From positions 3,286,001-3,350,000 of the forward strand of contig NZ_AP022618.1 of NCBI RefSeq assembly GCF_010731615.1: a DNA stretch of 64,000 nt. Direction: 5' to 3'. This document shows, piece by piece, positions 1 through 11,343 of the stretch; positions within the stretch are counted from its first letter, which is position 1; the number at the start of each line of letters is the position of its first letter. The notes under the pieces were generated by a model. That model made no database searches. It had not been told where the DNA came from and saw nothing but the letters and a program-made list of their open reading frames with translations. Position numbers and translations under genes: made by a program. This DNA comes from Mycolicibacterium insubricum. GTDB taxonomy: Bacteria > Actinomycetota > Actinomycetes > Mycobacteriales > Mycobacteriaceae.

Positions 1-1717
<1,717 letters not shown>

Positions 1718-1781
1718 GTCCGCGGTGACACCCCTGCCCGAATCGACAAATCAGCCCAAGCCGACGAACAGGAGTGCTCGG

Positions 1782-2618
1782 TTGAATATCTCGCGGTTGT
1801 TCCCAGCGACCGGCGGTGACCGGTCCCGGCGCCGATGGCGCCGCCGGCTGGCCTCGGGTGTGATGCTGCTGGTGGCGCTGGCCATCGCCGGCACCGCGGC
1901 CGCGGTCTTCACCCCGCGCGCGCAGGTCGCCCAGGCCGACGAGTCCAACGCCGCCCTGAAGTTGGGCAAGCAGCTGTTCGACACCTCGTGCGTGTCGTGC
2001 CACGGCGCCAACCTGCAGGGCGTGCCCGAGCGCGGGCCGAGCCTGATCGGCGTCGGCGAGGCGGCGGTGTACTTCCAGGTCTCCACCGGCCGGATGCCGG
2101 CCATGAGCCTGAACTCGCAGGCCCCGTCGAAGGCGCCGGCGTTCACCGAGAACCAGATCGACGCGCTGGGTGCCTACGTGCAGGCCAACGGTGGCGGCCC
2201 GGAGCGCCCGGTCAACCCGGACGGCAGCCTCAAGTCCAATGAGCAGTTGCGCGACGGCAGCATCGCCCGCGGTGGCGACCTGTTCCGGCTGAACTGCGCC
2301 TCCTGCCACAACTTCACCGGCAAGGGCGGCGCGCTGTCCTCGGGTAAGTACGCCCCGGATCTGGGTGACATCAACGAGCAGGGCATCTACACCGCCATGC
2401 TGACCGGTCCGCAGAACATGCCGAAGTTCTCCGACCGGCAGCTGTCCCCGCAGCAGAAGCAGGACATCATCGCCTACATCCACGACGCGACCACCACCCC
2501 GAGCCAGGGCGGCTACGGCCTGGGCGGGTTCGGCCCGACGTCGGAGGCCACCGCGATGTGGTTCATCGGCATGACCGTGATGATCGGTCTGGCCATGTGG
2601 ATCGGAGCACGTTCATGA
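1782..2618 (+). CDS. qcrC: Diheme cytochrome c subunit of the bc1 (bcc) complex
   Basis: Carries electrons from the Rieske centre to the CuA site of the oxidase, replacing a soluble cytochrome c. The protein has an N-terminal membrane segment after a run of arginines, two covalent heme motifs (CVSCH and CASCH), and a C-terminal helix anchor ([17 protein letters not shown]). I prefer the TTG at 1782 because AGGAG at 1770–1774 lies seven bases upstream; the frame is also open from a GTG at 1725. The end overlaps qcrA by four bases (ATGA), implying translational coupling. Length from TTG is 278 aa, close to the 280 aa of M. tuberculosis QcrC. Confidence 0.94.
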   Translation: MNISRLFPATGGDRSRRRWRRRLASGVMLLVALAIAGTAAAVFTPRAQVAQADESNAALKLGKQLFDTSCVSCHGANLQGVPERGPSLIGVGEAAVYFQVSTGRMPAMSLNSQAPSKAPAFTENQIDALGAYVQANGGGPERPVNPDGSLKSNEQLRDGSIARGGDLFRLNCASCHNFTGKGGALSSGKYAPDLGDINEQGIYTAMLTGPQNMPKFSDRQLSPQQKQDIIAYIHDATTTPSQGGYGLGGFGPTSEATAMWFIGMTVMIGLAMWIGARS

Positions 2619-3784
2619 GCAACGACATTCCCCAGCCCAGCGACGAGCAACTCGCCGCGATGAGCCGAGAGGAACTCGTCGAGCTCGGCGGCCGCATCGA
2701 CGGCGTGCAGACCGTCTTCAAGGAGCCGCGCTGGCCCGTCGAGGGCACCCGCGCCGAGAAGCGCGCCGAGCGCCTGGTGGCCCTGTGGCTGCTGATCGGC
2801 GGCGTCGCCGGCCTGGCACTGCTGCTGATCTTCCTGTTCTGGCCGTGGCACTACAAGGCCGCCGACGACCCGGGCAACTTCCTCTACAACCTGGCCACCC
2901 CGCTCTACGGCCTGACGTTCGGGCTCTCGGTGCTTGCCATCGGCGTCGGCGCGGTGCTGTTCCAGAAGAAGTTCATCCCCGAGGAGATCTCCATCCAGGA
3001 GCGCCACGACGGGGCGTCCTCGGAGCTGGACCGCAAGACGATCGCGGCGAACCTGACCGACGCGCTGGAAGGCTCGACCATCAAGCGCCGCAAGATGATC
3101 GGCGCGACGTTCGGTCTGGCGATGGGCACCTTCGGTCTGGGCACCGTGGTGGCCGGCCTCGGCGGGCTGATCAAGAACCCGTGGGACACCAAGGTCGACA
3201 CCGCCAACGGGCCGGTCTCCGTGCTGTGGACCTCCGGTTGGACGCCGCGCTACCACGGCGAGACCATCTACCTGGCCCGCGCCCTGGGCGCCGGCAGCAA
3301 CAGCCACGCCCCGTTCGTCAAGATGCGGCCCGAGGACATCGGGGCCGGCGGCATGGAGACGGTCTTCCCGTGGCGGGAGTCCGACGGCGAAGGCGAGGAT
3401 GTCCACTCGCACGAGAAGCTCGGGCAGATCATGATGGGCGTGCGCAACCCGGTGATGCTGATCCGCATCAAGCCCGAGGACATGCACCGGGTGGTGTACC
3501 GCAAGGGGCAGGAGACCTTCAACTTCGGTGAGCTGTTCGCCTACACGAAGGTCTGCTCGCACCTGGGCTGCCCGTCGTCGCTGTACGAGCAGCAGACCTA
3601 CCGGATCCTGTGCCCGTGCCACCAGTCGCAGTTCGACGCGTTGCACTTCGCCAAGCCGATCTTCGGCCCGGCGGCCCGCGCGCTGGCCCAGCTGCCCATC
3701 ACCATCGACAAGGATGGCTATCTGGTCGCCAACGGCGACTTCATCGAACCCGTCGGACCGGCCTTCTGGGAGCGCAAGTCATGA
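2615..3784 (+). CDS. qcrA: Rieske iron-sulfur subunit of the bcc complex
   Basis: Rieske [2Fe-2S] subunit that accepts electrons from menaquinol at the Qo site. The 389-aa protein has an N-terminal charged stretch, three membrane helices (about residues 55–75, 100–120 and 165–185; the actinobacterial form has three rather than one), and a C-terminal Rieske fold with both cluster-binding boxes, CSHLGCPS and CPCHQSQF. The ATG at 2615 overlaps the qcrC stop. The gene ends four bases into qcrB, again as ATGA. All metal ligands are present. Confidence 0.95.
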   Translation: MSNDIPQPSDEQLAAMSREELVELGGRIDGVQTVFKEPRWPVEGTRAEKRAERLVALWLLIGGVAGLALLLIFLFWPWHYKAADDPGNFLYNLATPLYGLTFGLSVLAIGVGAVLFQKKFIPEEISIQERHDGASSELDRKTIAANLTDALEGSTIKRRKMIGATFGLAMGTFGLGTVVAGLGGLIKNPWDTKVDTANGPVSVLWTSGWTPRYHGETIYLARALGAGSNSHAPFVKMRPEDIGAGGMETVFPWRESDGEGEDVHSHEKLGQIMMGVRNPVMLIRIKPEDMHRVVYRKGQETFNFGELFAYTKVCSHLGCPSSLYEQQTYRILCPCHQSQFDALHFAKPIFGPAARALAQLPITIDKDGYLVANGDFIEPVGPAFWERKS

Positions 3785-5448
3785 GTTCGAAAATCGGAGA
3801 GCGGCTCGCCGAACAGGGTGACGCGATCGATTCGCGGTACCACCCCTCGGCCGCGGTCCGCCGCCAGCTGAACAAGGTGTTCCCCACTCACTGGTCCTTC
3901 CTGCTGGGTGAGATCGCGATGTACAGCTTCATCGTGCTGCTGATCACCGGCGTGTACCTGACCCTGTTCTTCGACCCGTCGATGGCCGAGGTGACCTACA
4001 ACGGCGTCTACGGCCCGCTCAAGGGCATCGAGATGTCGAAGGCGTACGCCTCCACGCTGGATATCAGCTTCGAGGTGAAGGGCGGGCTGTTCGTCCGGCA
4101 GGTGCACCACTGGGCGGCGCTGATGTTCGCGGCGTCGATCATGGTCCACCTGGCGCGCATCTTCTTCACCGGTGCGTTCCGTCGGCCACGCGAGGCCAAC
4201 TGGGTGATCGGCTCGCTGCTGCTGATCCTGGCGATGTTCGAGGGCTACTTCGGCTACTCGCTGCCTGATGACCTGCTGTCCGGCATCGGCCTGCGCGCCG
4301 CGCTGAGCTCCATCACCCTGGGCATGCCGATCATCGGCACCTGGTTGCACTGGGCGCTGTTCGGCGGTGACTTCCCCTGCGGCGGCGTCGGTTACGACTG
4401 CGCGGCGTCCGGGGCGGGCATCATCATCCCGCGCATGTACGGGCTGCACATCCTGCTGATCCCGGGCATCATCCTGGCGCTGATCGGTATGCACCTGGCG
4501 ATGGTCTGGTTCCAGAAGCACACCCAGTTCCCCGGCCCGGGCCGCACCGAGACCAACGTCGTCGGCGTGCGCGTCATGCCGGTGTTCGCGGTGAAGTCCG
4601 GCGCGTTCTTCGCCATCACCGTCGGCATCCTGGGCCTGATGGGTGGTCTGCTGACCATCAACCCGATCTGGACACTGGGCCCCTACAAGCCGTCGCAGAT
4701 CTCGGCGGGCAGCCAGCCCGACTTCTACATGATGTGGACGGAAGGCCTGGCGCGTATCTGGCCGGCCTGGGAGTTCTACCCGTTCGGCCACACCATCCCG
4801 GCCGTCGTCTGGGTCGCGGTGATCATGGGCCTGGTGTTCGTGCTGCTGATCCTGTGGCCGTTCCTGGAGAAGCGGTTCACCGGAGACGACGCGCACCACA
4901 ACCTGCTGCAGCGTCCGCGTGACGCTCCGGTGCGCACCGCGATCGGCGCCATGGCGATCGGTTTCTACATGATCCTGACGCTGTCGGCCATGAACGACGT
5001 CATCGCGCTGAAGTTCCACATCTCGCTGAACGCGACGACGTGGATCGGCCGCATCGGCATGATCGTGGTGCCGGTGGTCGTGTACTTCGTTACCTACCGG
5101 TGGGCGATCGCGCTGCAGCGCAGTGACCGCGACGTGCTGGCGCACGGCATCGAGACGGGCATTATCAAGCGGACCCCGCAGGGTGCCTACATCGAGCTGC
5201 ACCAGCCGCTGGGGCCGGTCGACGATCACGGCCACCCGATCCCGCTGCCCTACGAGGGTGCTGCACTGCCCAAGCGGATGAACAAGCTGGGATCGGCCGG
5301 TGCCCCGGGCTCGGGCAGCTTCCTGACGCCGGATCCGGCGGCCGAGGACGCTGCGCTGACCGCGGCCGCACATGCCGCCGAGCACCGGGCGCTCACCGCG
5401 CTCAAGGAATACCAGGATGAGGAGATCGTCGGCGCCGACCAGCACTGA
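3781..5448 (+). CDS. qcrB: Cytochrome b subunit of the bcc complex
   Basis: Menaquinol:cytochrome c oxidoreductase cytochrome b, the target of Q203-class inhibitors in M. tuberculosis. The 555-aa protein has the N-terminal b-type heme core ([19 protein letters not shown] with heme-ligand histidines, then [14 protein letters not shown]) and a long C-terminal hydrophilic extension after the last helix, typical of actinobacteria. The ATG at 3781 overlaps the end of qcrA. A strong terminator hairpin begins 14 bases after its stop, so the ctaE-qcrCAB operon probably ends here. Confidence 0.96.
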   Translation: MSSKIGERLAEQGDAIDSRYHPSAAVRRQLNKVFPTHWSFLLGEIAMYSFIVLLITGVYLTLFFDPSMAEVTYNGVYGPLKGIEMSKAYASTLDISFEVKGGLFVRQVHHWAALMFAASIMVHLARIFFTGAFRRPREANWVIGSLLLILAMFEGYFGYSLPDDLLSGIGLRAALSSITLGMPIIGTWLHWALFGGDFPCGGVGYDCAASGAGIIIPRMYGLHILLIPGIILALIGMHLAMVWFQKHTQFPGPGRTETNVVGVRVMPVFAVKSGAFFAITVGILGLMGGLLTINPIWTLGPYKPSQISAGSQPDFYMMWTEGLARIWPAWEFYPFGHTIPAVVWVAVIMGLVFVLLILWPFLEKRFTGDDAHHNLLQRPRDAPVRTAIGAMAIGFYMILTLSAMNDVIALKFHISLNATTWIGRIGMIVVPVVVYFVTYRWAIALQRSDRDVLAHGIETGIIKRTPQGAYIELHQPLGPVDDHGHPIPLPYEGAALPKRMNKLGSAGAPGSGSFLTPDPAAEDAALTAAAHAAEHRALTALKEYQDEEIVGADQH

Positions 5449-5461
5449 CCTCTCCACCTGA

Positions 5462-5503
5462 ACACCTCCGGCCCGGGACCAACTGGTCCCGGGCCGGAGG
5501 TGT
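5462..5503 (+). terminator. Terminator hairpin after qcrB
   Basis: Perfect 19-bp inverted repeat (5462–5480 pairing with 5485–5503) around the four-base loop AACT, very GC-rich, 14 bases after the qcrB stop. There is only a weak T stretch afterwards, as is common for mycobacterial terminators. Confidence 0.85.
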
Positions 5504-5566
5504 CTTTGCGCACCCCATCGCGTTGAGTGCGGGAAACGTCGAGCGTGGGACCTACGCACCCCCACC

Positions 5567-5631
5567 GCGTTGAGTCAGACTCCACGCTGCGCGAAACGGC
5601 GTCCGGCTCGGCGTGGAGTCTGACTCAACGC
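5567..5631. repeat. Perfect 21-bp inverted repeat with 23-base spacer
   Basis: The arm at 5567–5587 (begins GCGTTGAGTCAGACTCC) is the exact reverse complement of 5611–5631. It lies in the 391-base gap between qcrB and the DUF2561 gene and is separate from the qcrB terminator. A related partial motif (CGTTGAGTGC ... GAGCGTGGGA) starts at 5521. It may be a dispersed repeat element of this genome or a terminator facing the leftward genes. Confidence 0.75.
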
Positions 5632-5643
5632 CTACTGGGTGCT

Positions 5644-5715
5644 GGTAATCGCATACTGGGATACCGGCAAGCGCGTGCCGGGTACTGGGGATGGCAATCG
5701 CGTACTGGGCGCCGG
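5644..5715. repeat. Degenerate direct repeats built on TACTGGG
   Basis: Two similar 23-base stretches, 5644–5666 and 5693–5715, share the pattern GG[T/C]AATCGC[A/G]TACTGGG followed by CCGG, 49 bases apart. Further TACTGGG copies occur at 5633 and 5683. I see no open frame or known regulator site here; together with the palindrome it fills the gap between qcrB and the DUF2561 gene. Confidence 0.45.
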
Positions 5716-5839
5716 GAAGGCCGGGCGTGCGGCCACTCCCCTACCCCACTCGTGTCACCAGTAACCACAGGGCGGAATCCGGCTCGGAAATCGCCATCCA
5801 GTTACTGGCGGCGAAGCCGTCTCGCGGGAAATCGGGCCC

Positions 5840-6457
5840 TCAGGCGGCGTGGACGGCGTCGGACTCGGCCAGCCGGTCCTTGAGTTCCTTCAGGAAGACC
5901 TCGGGGATGGCGATCATGCCCAGGCTGACCAGCGCGGCCACCCCGAAGCTGATGTACGCCCCGGTGTCATTGCCCTCGGCGATCAGGTAGGTGGCCAGCG
6001 CGACGGCGCCCATGGCCACCCCGGTCGCGGTCAGCACACCGAGCCCGCCGCGCAGCCACAGACGGTCCAGCGCGGCCGCCGGGATGCGGTTCTGCGGCAC
6101 CGAGGTGGAGAACTCCGGCGGATAGCGGTCGACGGCGCGGCGCACCGCCGGCTTGCTGACGGCGCGACGCGACGGCGCGGACTGCGCGGCCTGGCGGGCT
6201 CGCACCAGCAGCGGCATGGCGCCGGCGATGATCGCCGCCGAGACGCCGATGATCAGCCACAGCCACCAGGTGGAGCCACTGGAGGCCTCACCGCCGGAAT
6301 GCACCTGCGGGCCGGACCCCAGCCGGACCAGCGAGATGATCGCCAGCACGGCCAGTGCCAGGGCGATCAGCCAGACCGTCGAGGCCGCGGCCACGAACAC
6401 CCGGTCGGTGTTCTCCGGCGATTTCGTGAACCGATCGAGTGGGCTCGGGTCTGCCAT
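5840..6457 (-). CDS. DUF2561-family membrane protein (Rv2197c-like)
   Basis: Unknown function. The 205-aa product has about four predicted membrane segments in two hairpins: VFVAAASTVWLIALALAVLAI and a second near residue 75, then a basic linker containing RYPPEF, then two more near the C terminus ending in an amphipathic, charged tail. It occupies the position of M. tuberculosis Rv2197c and shares the LWLRG and AATYL-type segments. I chose ATG at 6457 because AGGGAAG lies just upstream; an ATG at 6475 is also in frame and would abut the end of mmpS3. Likely cotranscribed with mmpS3. Confidence 0.8.
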   Translation of the reverse strand: MADPSPLDRFTKSPENTDRVFVAAASTVWLIALALAVLAIISLVRLGSGPQVHSGGEASSGSTWWLWLIIGVSAAIIAGAMPLLVRARQAAQSAPSRRAVSKPAVRRAVDRYPPEFSTSVPQNRIPAAALDRLWLRGGLGVLTATGVAMGAVALATYLIAEGNDTGAYISFGVAALVSLGMIAIPEVFLKELKDRLAESDAVHAA

Positions 6458-6474
6458 TTTCTTCCCTCGTTCCA

Positions 6475-7446
6475 TCAGCAGGCCGTCTGTGCGGAGTTGC
6501 TCTGGTTGGACGACAGTGTTTCGCCGTCACTGGTTGTGATCGAGCAGTTCAACCTGCTGACCAGGAACAGGCTCGATGCCTGAACCGATCCGATGTCGGA
6601 TTGCGAGATCGGTGTCACCGTGAAGGACCACGGGATGTAGACGTTGCGCAGCGTCTTGCTGCGGCCGTTGGCGTCGGTGTAGGTCACCGTGATGACGTCA
6701 CCGGGCGACTTGGTGCCGGTCACCGTGTAGGTGATCTGCCGGGGTCCGGCCGGCCGGGTCGTGGTGGTCGTCGTCGGCGTCGGCGAGTGGGTGGTCGTCG
6801 GCGGAGGTGGCTCCTCCGTCGTCGGCGGCGGGACGACCGGCGGCGGTTCCGTCGTCGGCGGAGGCGGCGGGGGCTCGGTCGTCGGCGGAGGTGGTGGCGG
6901 CGGTTCCTCGGTGGTCTCCACCGGCGGCGGAGGTGGCGGCGGGGGCGTCGTCGTGATGATCTCGTCCTGCACCGGGGGCGCCGAGATGGTGCTGGTGCCC
7001 TCGTTGGCGGTGTTCGACGTGTTGTTGCCGCGGGTCACCAGCACCGACACCGACACCACCAGTGCGATGGCGGCCAGGATCGCGGTGACGCCGACGATCC
7101 ACGGCCACCGCGGCGGCTTGACGTCCTCGTACTCGGTGACGCCGTCGTAGTCGTCGTATTCGTACAGCGCGATCTCGGCCGGTACGTACGGCGCGCTGGT
7201 GATGTGTTCGGATTCCGGGGCGGAGTAGGCCTGGTAGGTCTGCGGATCGGGCTCGGCGTGCGGATCCCCCTCGGGGTCCCACTCGGACACCGGGGCTTCG
7301 GCGTCGTCGAGCTCGGTCGGCGCGTCGAGATCGGGGTGATCGTCGAGGCCGTCCAGATCGGCGGGCTCGTCGGCGGAGTCGGAGTCGGGTCCCCGATGAC
7401 GGCCACCGGCCTCATCGCCCGGATCCGGTGGGGTGACCCCGCTCAT
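6475..7446 (-). CDS. mmpS3: MmpS3-family membrane protein with proline-rich linker
   Basis: MmpS3-like protein, 323 aa, a conserved mycobacterial envelope protein with no MmpL partner beside it. Order: an acidic cytoplasmic N-terminal region (to about residue 115) with the conserved YSAPESEH and YVPAE motifs; one membrane helix ([23 protein letters not shown]); a long low-complexity linker of proline, threonine and glutamate; and a folded C-terminal domain (about residues 240–323) with two cysteines that could form a disulfide outside the membrane. I chose ATG at 7446 because M. tuberculosis MmpS3 begins MSG; an ATG at 7470 is also in frame. Confidence 0.9.
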   Translation of the reverse strand: MSGVTPPDPGDEAGGRHRGPDSDSADEPADLDGLDDHPDLDAPTELDDAEAPVSEWDPEGDPHAEPDPQTYQAYSAPESEHITSAPYVPAEIALYEYDDYDGVTEYEDVKPPRWPWIVGVTAILAAIALVVSVSVLVTRGNNTSNTANEGTSTISAPPVQDEIITTTPPPPPPPPVETTEEPPPPPPPTTEPPPPPPTTEPPPVVPPPTTEEPPPPTTTHSPTPTTTTTTRPAGPRQITYTVTGTKSPGDVITVTYTDANGRSKTLRNVYIPWSFTVTPISQSDIGSVQASSLFLVSRLNCSITTSDGETLSSNQSNSAQTAC

Positions 7447-7600
7447 CTCTGCGCCTGTCCTTTTCGGCATCGTCCGCCCGCCACGGCAGATGTTCCTGTC
7501 GGTTTACCTTACCCAACGGGGTACACCCGACCCGGGATTGGCACGGCGGGGAAACCGGGTCGGCCGCAGGTGACGGCGCTGCCCGGAGGACGGCGTCGGG

Positions 7601-8017
7601 CTAGTGCTTCTCGGGGCCGACGTAGTACTCGAAGACCAGCCCGGAGACCGAGCCCAGGACGAACACCACACCGGTGATCAGCAGCCAGGGCAGCCACAGC
7701 GCGCCACCGACGGCGGTGACCGAGGCGGACAGCGCGATCAGGATCGGCCACCAGCTGTGCGGGCTGTAAAAGCCCAGTTCACCGGCGCCGTCGGCGATCT
7801 CGGCGTCGTCGTAGTCCTCGGGGCGGGTGTCGAGACGACGGGCCACGAACCGGAAGAAGGTACCGATGATCAGCGACAGACCGGCCGACAGCGCCAGCGC
7901 GGTGGTTCCGGCCCATTCGATGCCGTCCGCGAACTTCGCGGTCAGCACGCCGTAGACGACGGTGGCGATGGCGAAGAACGCGGTCAGCAGCTCCAGCAAC
8001 CTGGCTTCAATATGCAT
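7601..8017 (-). CDS. ctaF: Cytochrome c oxidase subunit IV (actinobacterial)
   Basis: Small membrane subunit of the aa3 oxidase. The 138-aa product has helices near residues 5–25, 38–58 and a hydrophobic C-terminal pair around residues 90–130, plus the conserved [10 protein letters not shown] motif before the third helix. It sits 32 bases downstream of ctaC in the same direction, as in M. tuberculosis (Rv2199c), so the two are probably cotranscribed and feed the supercomplex with ctaE-qcrCAB. Confidence 0.93.
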   Translation of the reverse strand: MHIEARLLELLTAFFAIATVVYGVLTAKFADGIEWAGTTALALSAGLSLIIGTFFRFVARRLDTRPEDYDDAEIADGAGELGFYSPHSWWPILIALSASVTAVGGALWLPWLLITGVVFVLGSVSGLVFEYYVGPEKH

Positions 8018-8049
8018 TGCGGTCCCTTAAGTCCTAGATCCTGCCGAGG

Positions 8050-9099
8050 CTACTTCTTGGTCTCGGGGTCGACGACCTGCTCGCCGCGCCGGGTGTCGAA
8101 CGGGTGGGTGACGGTGGCCACCGGCGACCCGCCGATCGCCACCAGCGCCTCGGCGTTGGACTTACCGGACTGACGCGCCACGATGTAGCGGGCGAACTTG
8201 TCCGGCGAGACCACCCGCACCTCGAAGTTCATCATCGAGTGGTAGGTGCCGCACATCTCGGCGCAGCGCCCCACGTAGGACCCCTCGGTCAGGTTGGTGA
8301 CCTGGAACCTCGACTGCGAGTGGTTGGCCTCCGGGTAGGGCATCACGTCACGCTTGAACAGGAACGTCGGAACCCAGAACGAGTGCACGACGTCGGCCGC
8401 GGCCAGGTCGAACTCGACGCGCTTGCCCGAGGGCACCACCAGCACCGGGATCTCGTCGCTGGTGCCCAGGGTGCGGATCTTGTCGACCTTCAGGTAGCTG
8501 CGGTCCTCCGGGTTGTGGCCGCGGATCGCACCGACGACCTCTTTGCCGTGGTGGTCGGTGCCCTCCGGCTTGGACTCCAGCATCTTGCGGTATTCCTCTT
8601 CGTACCCGGGAGGGTTGAGGTTGTTACCGTCGATCTCGCGGTAGCCGAACTGCCAGTTCCACTGGAAGGCGGTGACATCGACGACCACGTCGGCCTTCTT
8701 CAGCTCGGTCATCTTGTTCTGCACGATCACCGTGTAGTAGAAGAGGCCCGCGATGATCAGGAACGGGATGACCGTCAGCACCAGCTCCAGCGGCATGTTG
8801 TAGCCGAACTGCCGCGGCAGCTCGGTGTCGGTGTCCCGCTTGCGGTGGAAGATCATCGTCCAGAACAGCAGGCAGAACACGATGGCACCGACGACGGCGG
8901 CGGCCAGCACCGCGGCGATCCAGAAGTTGTAGTTCTCCCGCGCCTGGTCGCTGATGCCTTCCGGCCAGCCCAGAGCCGCGCCCTTGCGCCAGTCGCAGCC
9001 GCTCAGGGCGAGGGCCAGAACGCCCAGCATTCCGGCCACAGCAAAGGTCCGGAGCCGGCTGTTACGGCTCCGGGAAATGCCTCGGCTGCTGGTTCTCAC
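8050..9099 (-). CDS. ctaC: Cytochrome c oxidase subunit II, CuA site, lipoprotein signal
   Basis: Receives electrons from QcrC at the binuclear CuA centre. The 349-aa product starts with a lipoprotein-type signal (hydrophobic run ending LALSGC), then two membrane helices (the second followed by [14 protein letters not shown]), and an extracytoplasmic cupredoxin domain. That domain carries HSFWVP and the CuA ligand block [15 protein letters not shown] at 9099 is preferred over upstream in-frame codons because a perfect AGGAGG (9107–9112) lies seven bases ahead. It is divergent from asnB. Confidence 0.95.
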   Translation of the reverse strand: MRTSSRGISRSRNSRLRTFAVAGMLGVLALALSGCDWRKGAALGWPEGISDQARENYNFWIAAVLAAAVVGAIVFCLLFWTMIFHRKRDTDTELPRQFGYNMPLELVLTVIPFLIIAGLFYYTVIVQNKMTELKKADVVVDVTAFQWNWQFGYREIDGNNLNPPGYEEEYRKMLESKPEGTDHHGKEVVGAIRGHNPEDRSYLKVDKIRTLGTSDEIPVLVVPSGKRVEFDLAAADVVHSFWVPTFLFKRDVMPYPEANHSQSRFQVTNLTEGSYVGRCAEMCGTYHSMMNFEVRVVSPDKFARYIVARQSGKSNAEALVAIGGSPVATVTHPFDTRRGEQVVDPETKK

Positions 9100-9106
9100 G
9101 GTGGCG

Positions 9107-9112
9107 CCTCCT
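9107..9112 (-). promoter_or_regulatory. Strong ribosome site fixing the ctaC start
   Basis: On the minus strand AGGAGG is followed by a seven-base spacer and the GTG at 9099. The frame is open to 9204, so this site decides the start. Confidence 0.8.
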
Positions 9113-9209
9113 GTGTGCAATTCCAGTCGCATGGGCTGCGTCGCGAATCGAATACTACGCAGCGTAGACCACCGGGGTTCGCCGGGCGTGACACACCTGC
9201 CCAATCGGG

Positions 9210-9222
9210 CATACTTGCCTTA
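9210..9222 (+). promoter_or_regulatory. Probable leaderless promoter of asnB (-10 CATACT)
   Basis: CATACT at 9210–9215 lies seven bases before the asnB ATG, in the same geometry as upstream of ctaE. No ribosome site is present, consistent with a leaderless transcript. Confidence 0.42.
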
Positions 9223-11154
9223 ATGTGCGGACTGCTTGCCCTGGTGTGTGCCCCGGAAACCCCCGTAACCGACGATCTCGTTGATGCCGTGGCCGGCGCG
9301 TCGCACCTGATGCGCCACCGCGGTCCCGACGAGCCCGGAACCTGGGCCGACGGGCACGTCGTCCTCGGCTTCAACCGGCTGTCCATCATCGACATCGCAC
9401 ACTCCCACCAGCCGCTGCGCTGGGGGCCGGCCGAGTCTCCGGACCGCTACGCCATGGTGTTCAACGGCGAGATCTACAACTATCTGGAACTGCGCGAGCA
9501 GCTGGCAACCGCGCACGGTGCCCAATTTCACACCGAGGGCGACGGTGAGGCGATCGTCGCCGGCTTCCACTACTGGGGTGCTGACGTGCTGCCCCGGCTG
9601 CGCGGCATGTTCGCGTTCGTCATCTGGGACACCGAGACCGACGAGGCGTTCTGCGCCCGCGACCCGTTCGGTATCAAGCCGCTGTTCATGGCGACCGGCG
9701 CCGGTGGCACGGTGCTGGGCAGCGAGAAGAAGTGCCTGATGGACCTGGCGCCGCGGCTGGGCATCGACACCCGCATCGACGAGCGCGCCGTGCAGCACTA
9801 CACCGTGCTGCAGTACGTGCCGGAGCCCGAGACCCTCAACGTCGGGGTGCGCCGGCTGGAGTCGGGCAGCTACGCCCGGATCCGGCCCGGGCAGGGTCCC
9901 GTCGTCACCCGGTATTTCACCCCCCGCTTCACCCCGGTGCCGTTCGTGGCCGGGTCCGAACAATCCCGGTACGACGAGATCACCGCCGTGCTGGAGGATT
10001 CGGTCGCCAAGCACATGCGCGCCGATGTGACGGTCGGCGCGTTCCTGTCCGGCGGCATCGACTCGACGGCGATCGCCGCGCTGGCCATCCGGCACAACCC
10101 GAACCTGATCACCTTCACCACGGGCTTCGAACGCGAGGGCTTCTCCGAGGTCGACGTCGCGGTCGCCTCGGCGGAGGCGATCGGCGCCCGGCACGTCACC
10201 AAGGTGGTCTCGCCGAGCGAATTCGTTGAGGCGCTGCCGGAGATCGTCTGGTACCTCGACGAGCCGGTGGCCGATCCGGCGCTGGTGCCGCTGTACTTCG
10301 TGGCCCGCGAGGCCCGCAAGCACGTCAAGGTGGTGCTCTCCGGCGAGGGTGCCGACGAACTGTTCGGCGGCTACACCATCTACCGCGAGCCGCTGTCACT
10401 GCGGCCGTTCGACTATCTGCCGGCCCGGGTGCGCAAATCGGTGGGCCGACTCTCCAAGCCGCTGCCCGAAGGCATGCGCGGCAAGAGCCTGCTGCACCGC
10501 GGCTCGCTGACCCTGGAGGAGCGCTACTACGGCAACGCCCGCAGCTTCTCCGACGAGCAGTTGCGCGCCGTGCTGCCCGATTTCCGGCCGGACTGGACGC
10601 ACACCGACGTCACCAGGGCGATCTATGCCGCTTCGGCGGGCTGGGACCCGGTGGCTCGGATGCAGCACCTGGACCTGTTCACCTGGCTGCGCGGCGACAT
10701 CCTGGTCAAGGCCGACAAGATGACCATGGCCAACTCCCTGGAGCTCCGCGTGCCGTTCCTGGACTCCGAGGTGTTCGCGGTGGCCGCCAAGCTGCCGTAT
10801 GACCAGAAGATCACCCGCACCACCACCAAGTACGCGCTGCGCCGGGCGCTGGAGCCTATCGTCCCGGCGCACGTGCTGCACCGCGCCAAGCTCGGTTTCC
10901 CGGTGCCGATCCGGCACTGGCTGCGCGCCGGTGAGCTGCTGGATTGGGCCAATCAGCTGATCGCGACGTCCGGGGCCGGGGAGTACGTCGACATCCCGGC
11001 GGTGCGGCAGATGCTGGAGGAGCATCGCACCGGCGAGATCGACCACAGCCGGCGGCTCTGGACCGTGCTGATCTTCATGCTCTGGTACGCCATCTTCGTC
11101 GACGGCACGGTAGTGCCGGCCATCGAAGACCACAGCTACCCGGTGCAGCTGTAG
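9223..11154 (+). CDS. asnB: Asparagine synthetase, glutamine-hydrolysing
   Basis: Cytoplasmic class II amidotransferase making asparagine from aspartate, ATP and glutamine. Of 643 residues, the N-terminal glutaminase domain begins MCGLLAL, so Cys2 is the nucleophile after Met removal, with RHRGPDE, FNRLSIIDI and FNGEIYNY. The C-terminal synthetase domain carries the ATP pyrophosphatase loop SGGIDST near residue 283 and SGEGADELFGGY. The ATG at 9223 is required to place Cys2. It is the last ancestral gene before the island: in the restored chromosome its stop would lie six bases from the end of cbhK. Confidence 0.96.
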   Translation: MCGLLALVCAPETPVTDDLVDAVAGASHLMRHRGPDEPGTWADGHVVLGFNRLSIIDIAHSHQPLRWGPAESPDRYAMVFNGEIYNYLELREQLATAHGAQFHTEGDGEAIVAGFHYWGADVLPRLRGMFAFVIWDTETDEAFCARDPFGIKPLFMATGAGGTVLGSEKKCLMDLAPRLGIDTRIDERAVQHYTVLQYVPEPETLNVGVRRLESGSYARIRPGQGPVVTRYFTPRFTPVPFVAGSEQSRYDEITAVLEDSVAKHMRADVTVGAFLSGGIDSTAIAALAIRHNPNLITFTTGFEREGFSEVDVAVASAEAIGARHVTKVVSPSEFVEALPEIVWYLDEPVADPALVPLYFVAREARKHVKVVLSGEGADELFGGYTIYREPLSLRPFDYLPARVRKSVGRLSKPLPEGMRGKSLLHRGSLTLEERYYGNARSFSDEQLRAVLPDFRPDWTHTDVTRAIYAASAGWDPVARMQHLDLFTWLRGDILVKADKMTMANSLELRVPFLDSEVFAVAAKLPYDQKITRTTTKYALRRALEPIVPAHVLHRAKLGFPVPIRHWLRAGELLDWANQLIATSGAGEYVDIPAVRQMLEEHRTGEIDHSRRLWTVLIFMLWYAIFVDGTVVPAIEDHSYPVQL

Positions 11155-11160
11155 CGCGTT

Positions 11161-11232
11161 CTACAGCAGCGCGGCCTGGATGTCGCTGGCGGCCTCGGGG
11201 CCGTAGGCGCCGCGGATGCGCTCGATGCCGGC
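11161..11232. repeat. Left 72-bp direct repeat (attL-like)
   Basis: Identical over all 72 bases to 36712–36783, and the identity stops at both ends (T versus C before, G versus T after). It starts six bases after the asnB stop. Confidence 0.93.
11161..11232 (-). pseudogene. Orphan 3' end of cbhK (last 23 codons plus stop)
   Basis: Read on the minus strand, this is the C-terminal tail of the carbohydrate kinase ([18 protein letters not shown]... to the stop codon), cut off from the rest of the gene by the island. If the island inserted into cbhK, this fragment is the original chromosomal 3' end and the intact gene now uses the copy brought by the element. It has no start or expression signal of its own. 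Confidence 0.9.
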
Positions 11233-11343
11233 GCAATACGGCCCTCGACGTTTACTTCGAGCTGTCGTAAATTGGTACCGCCTATTGTCGAACTGGCAAT
11301 CCAGGAAGCCCGGCAATTGTGCAGGTGTCCAAAGGGGTGGGCA

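Noticed and set aside
3718..5565. 615-codon minus-strand open frame opposite qcrB
   Set aside because: Antisense of qcrB, with no recognisable protein features.
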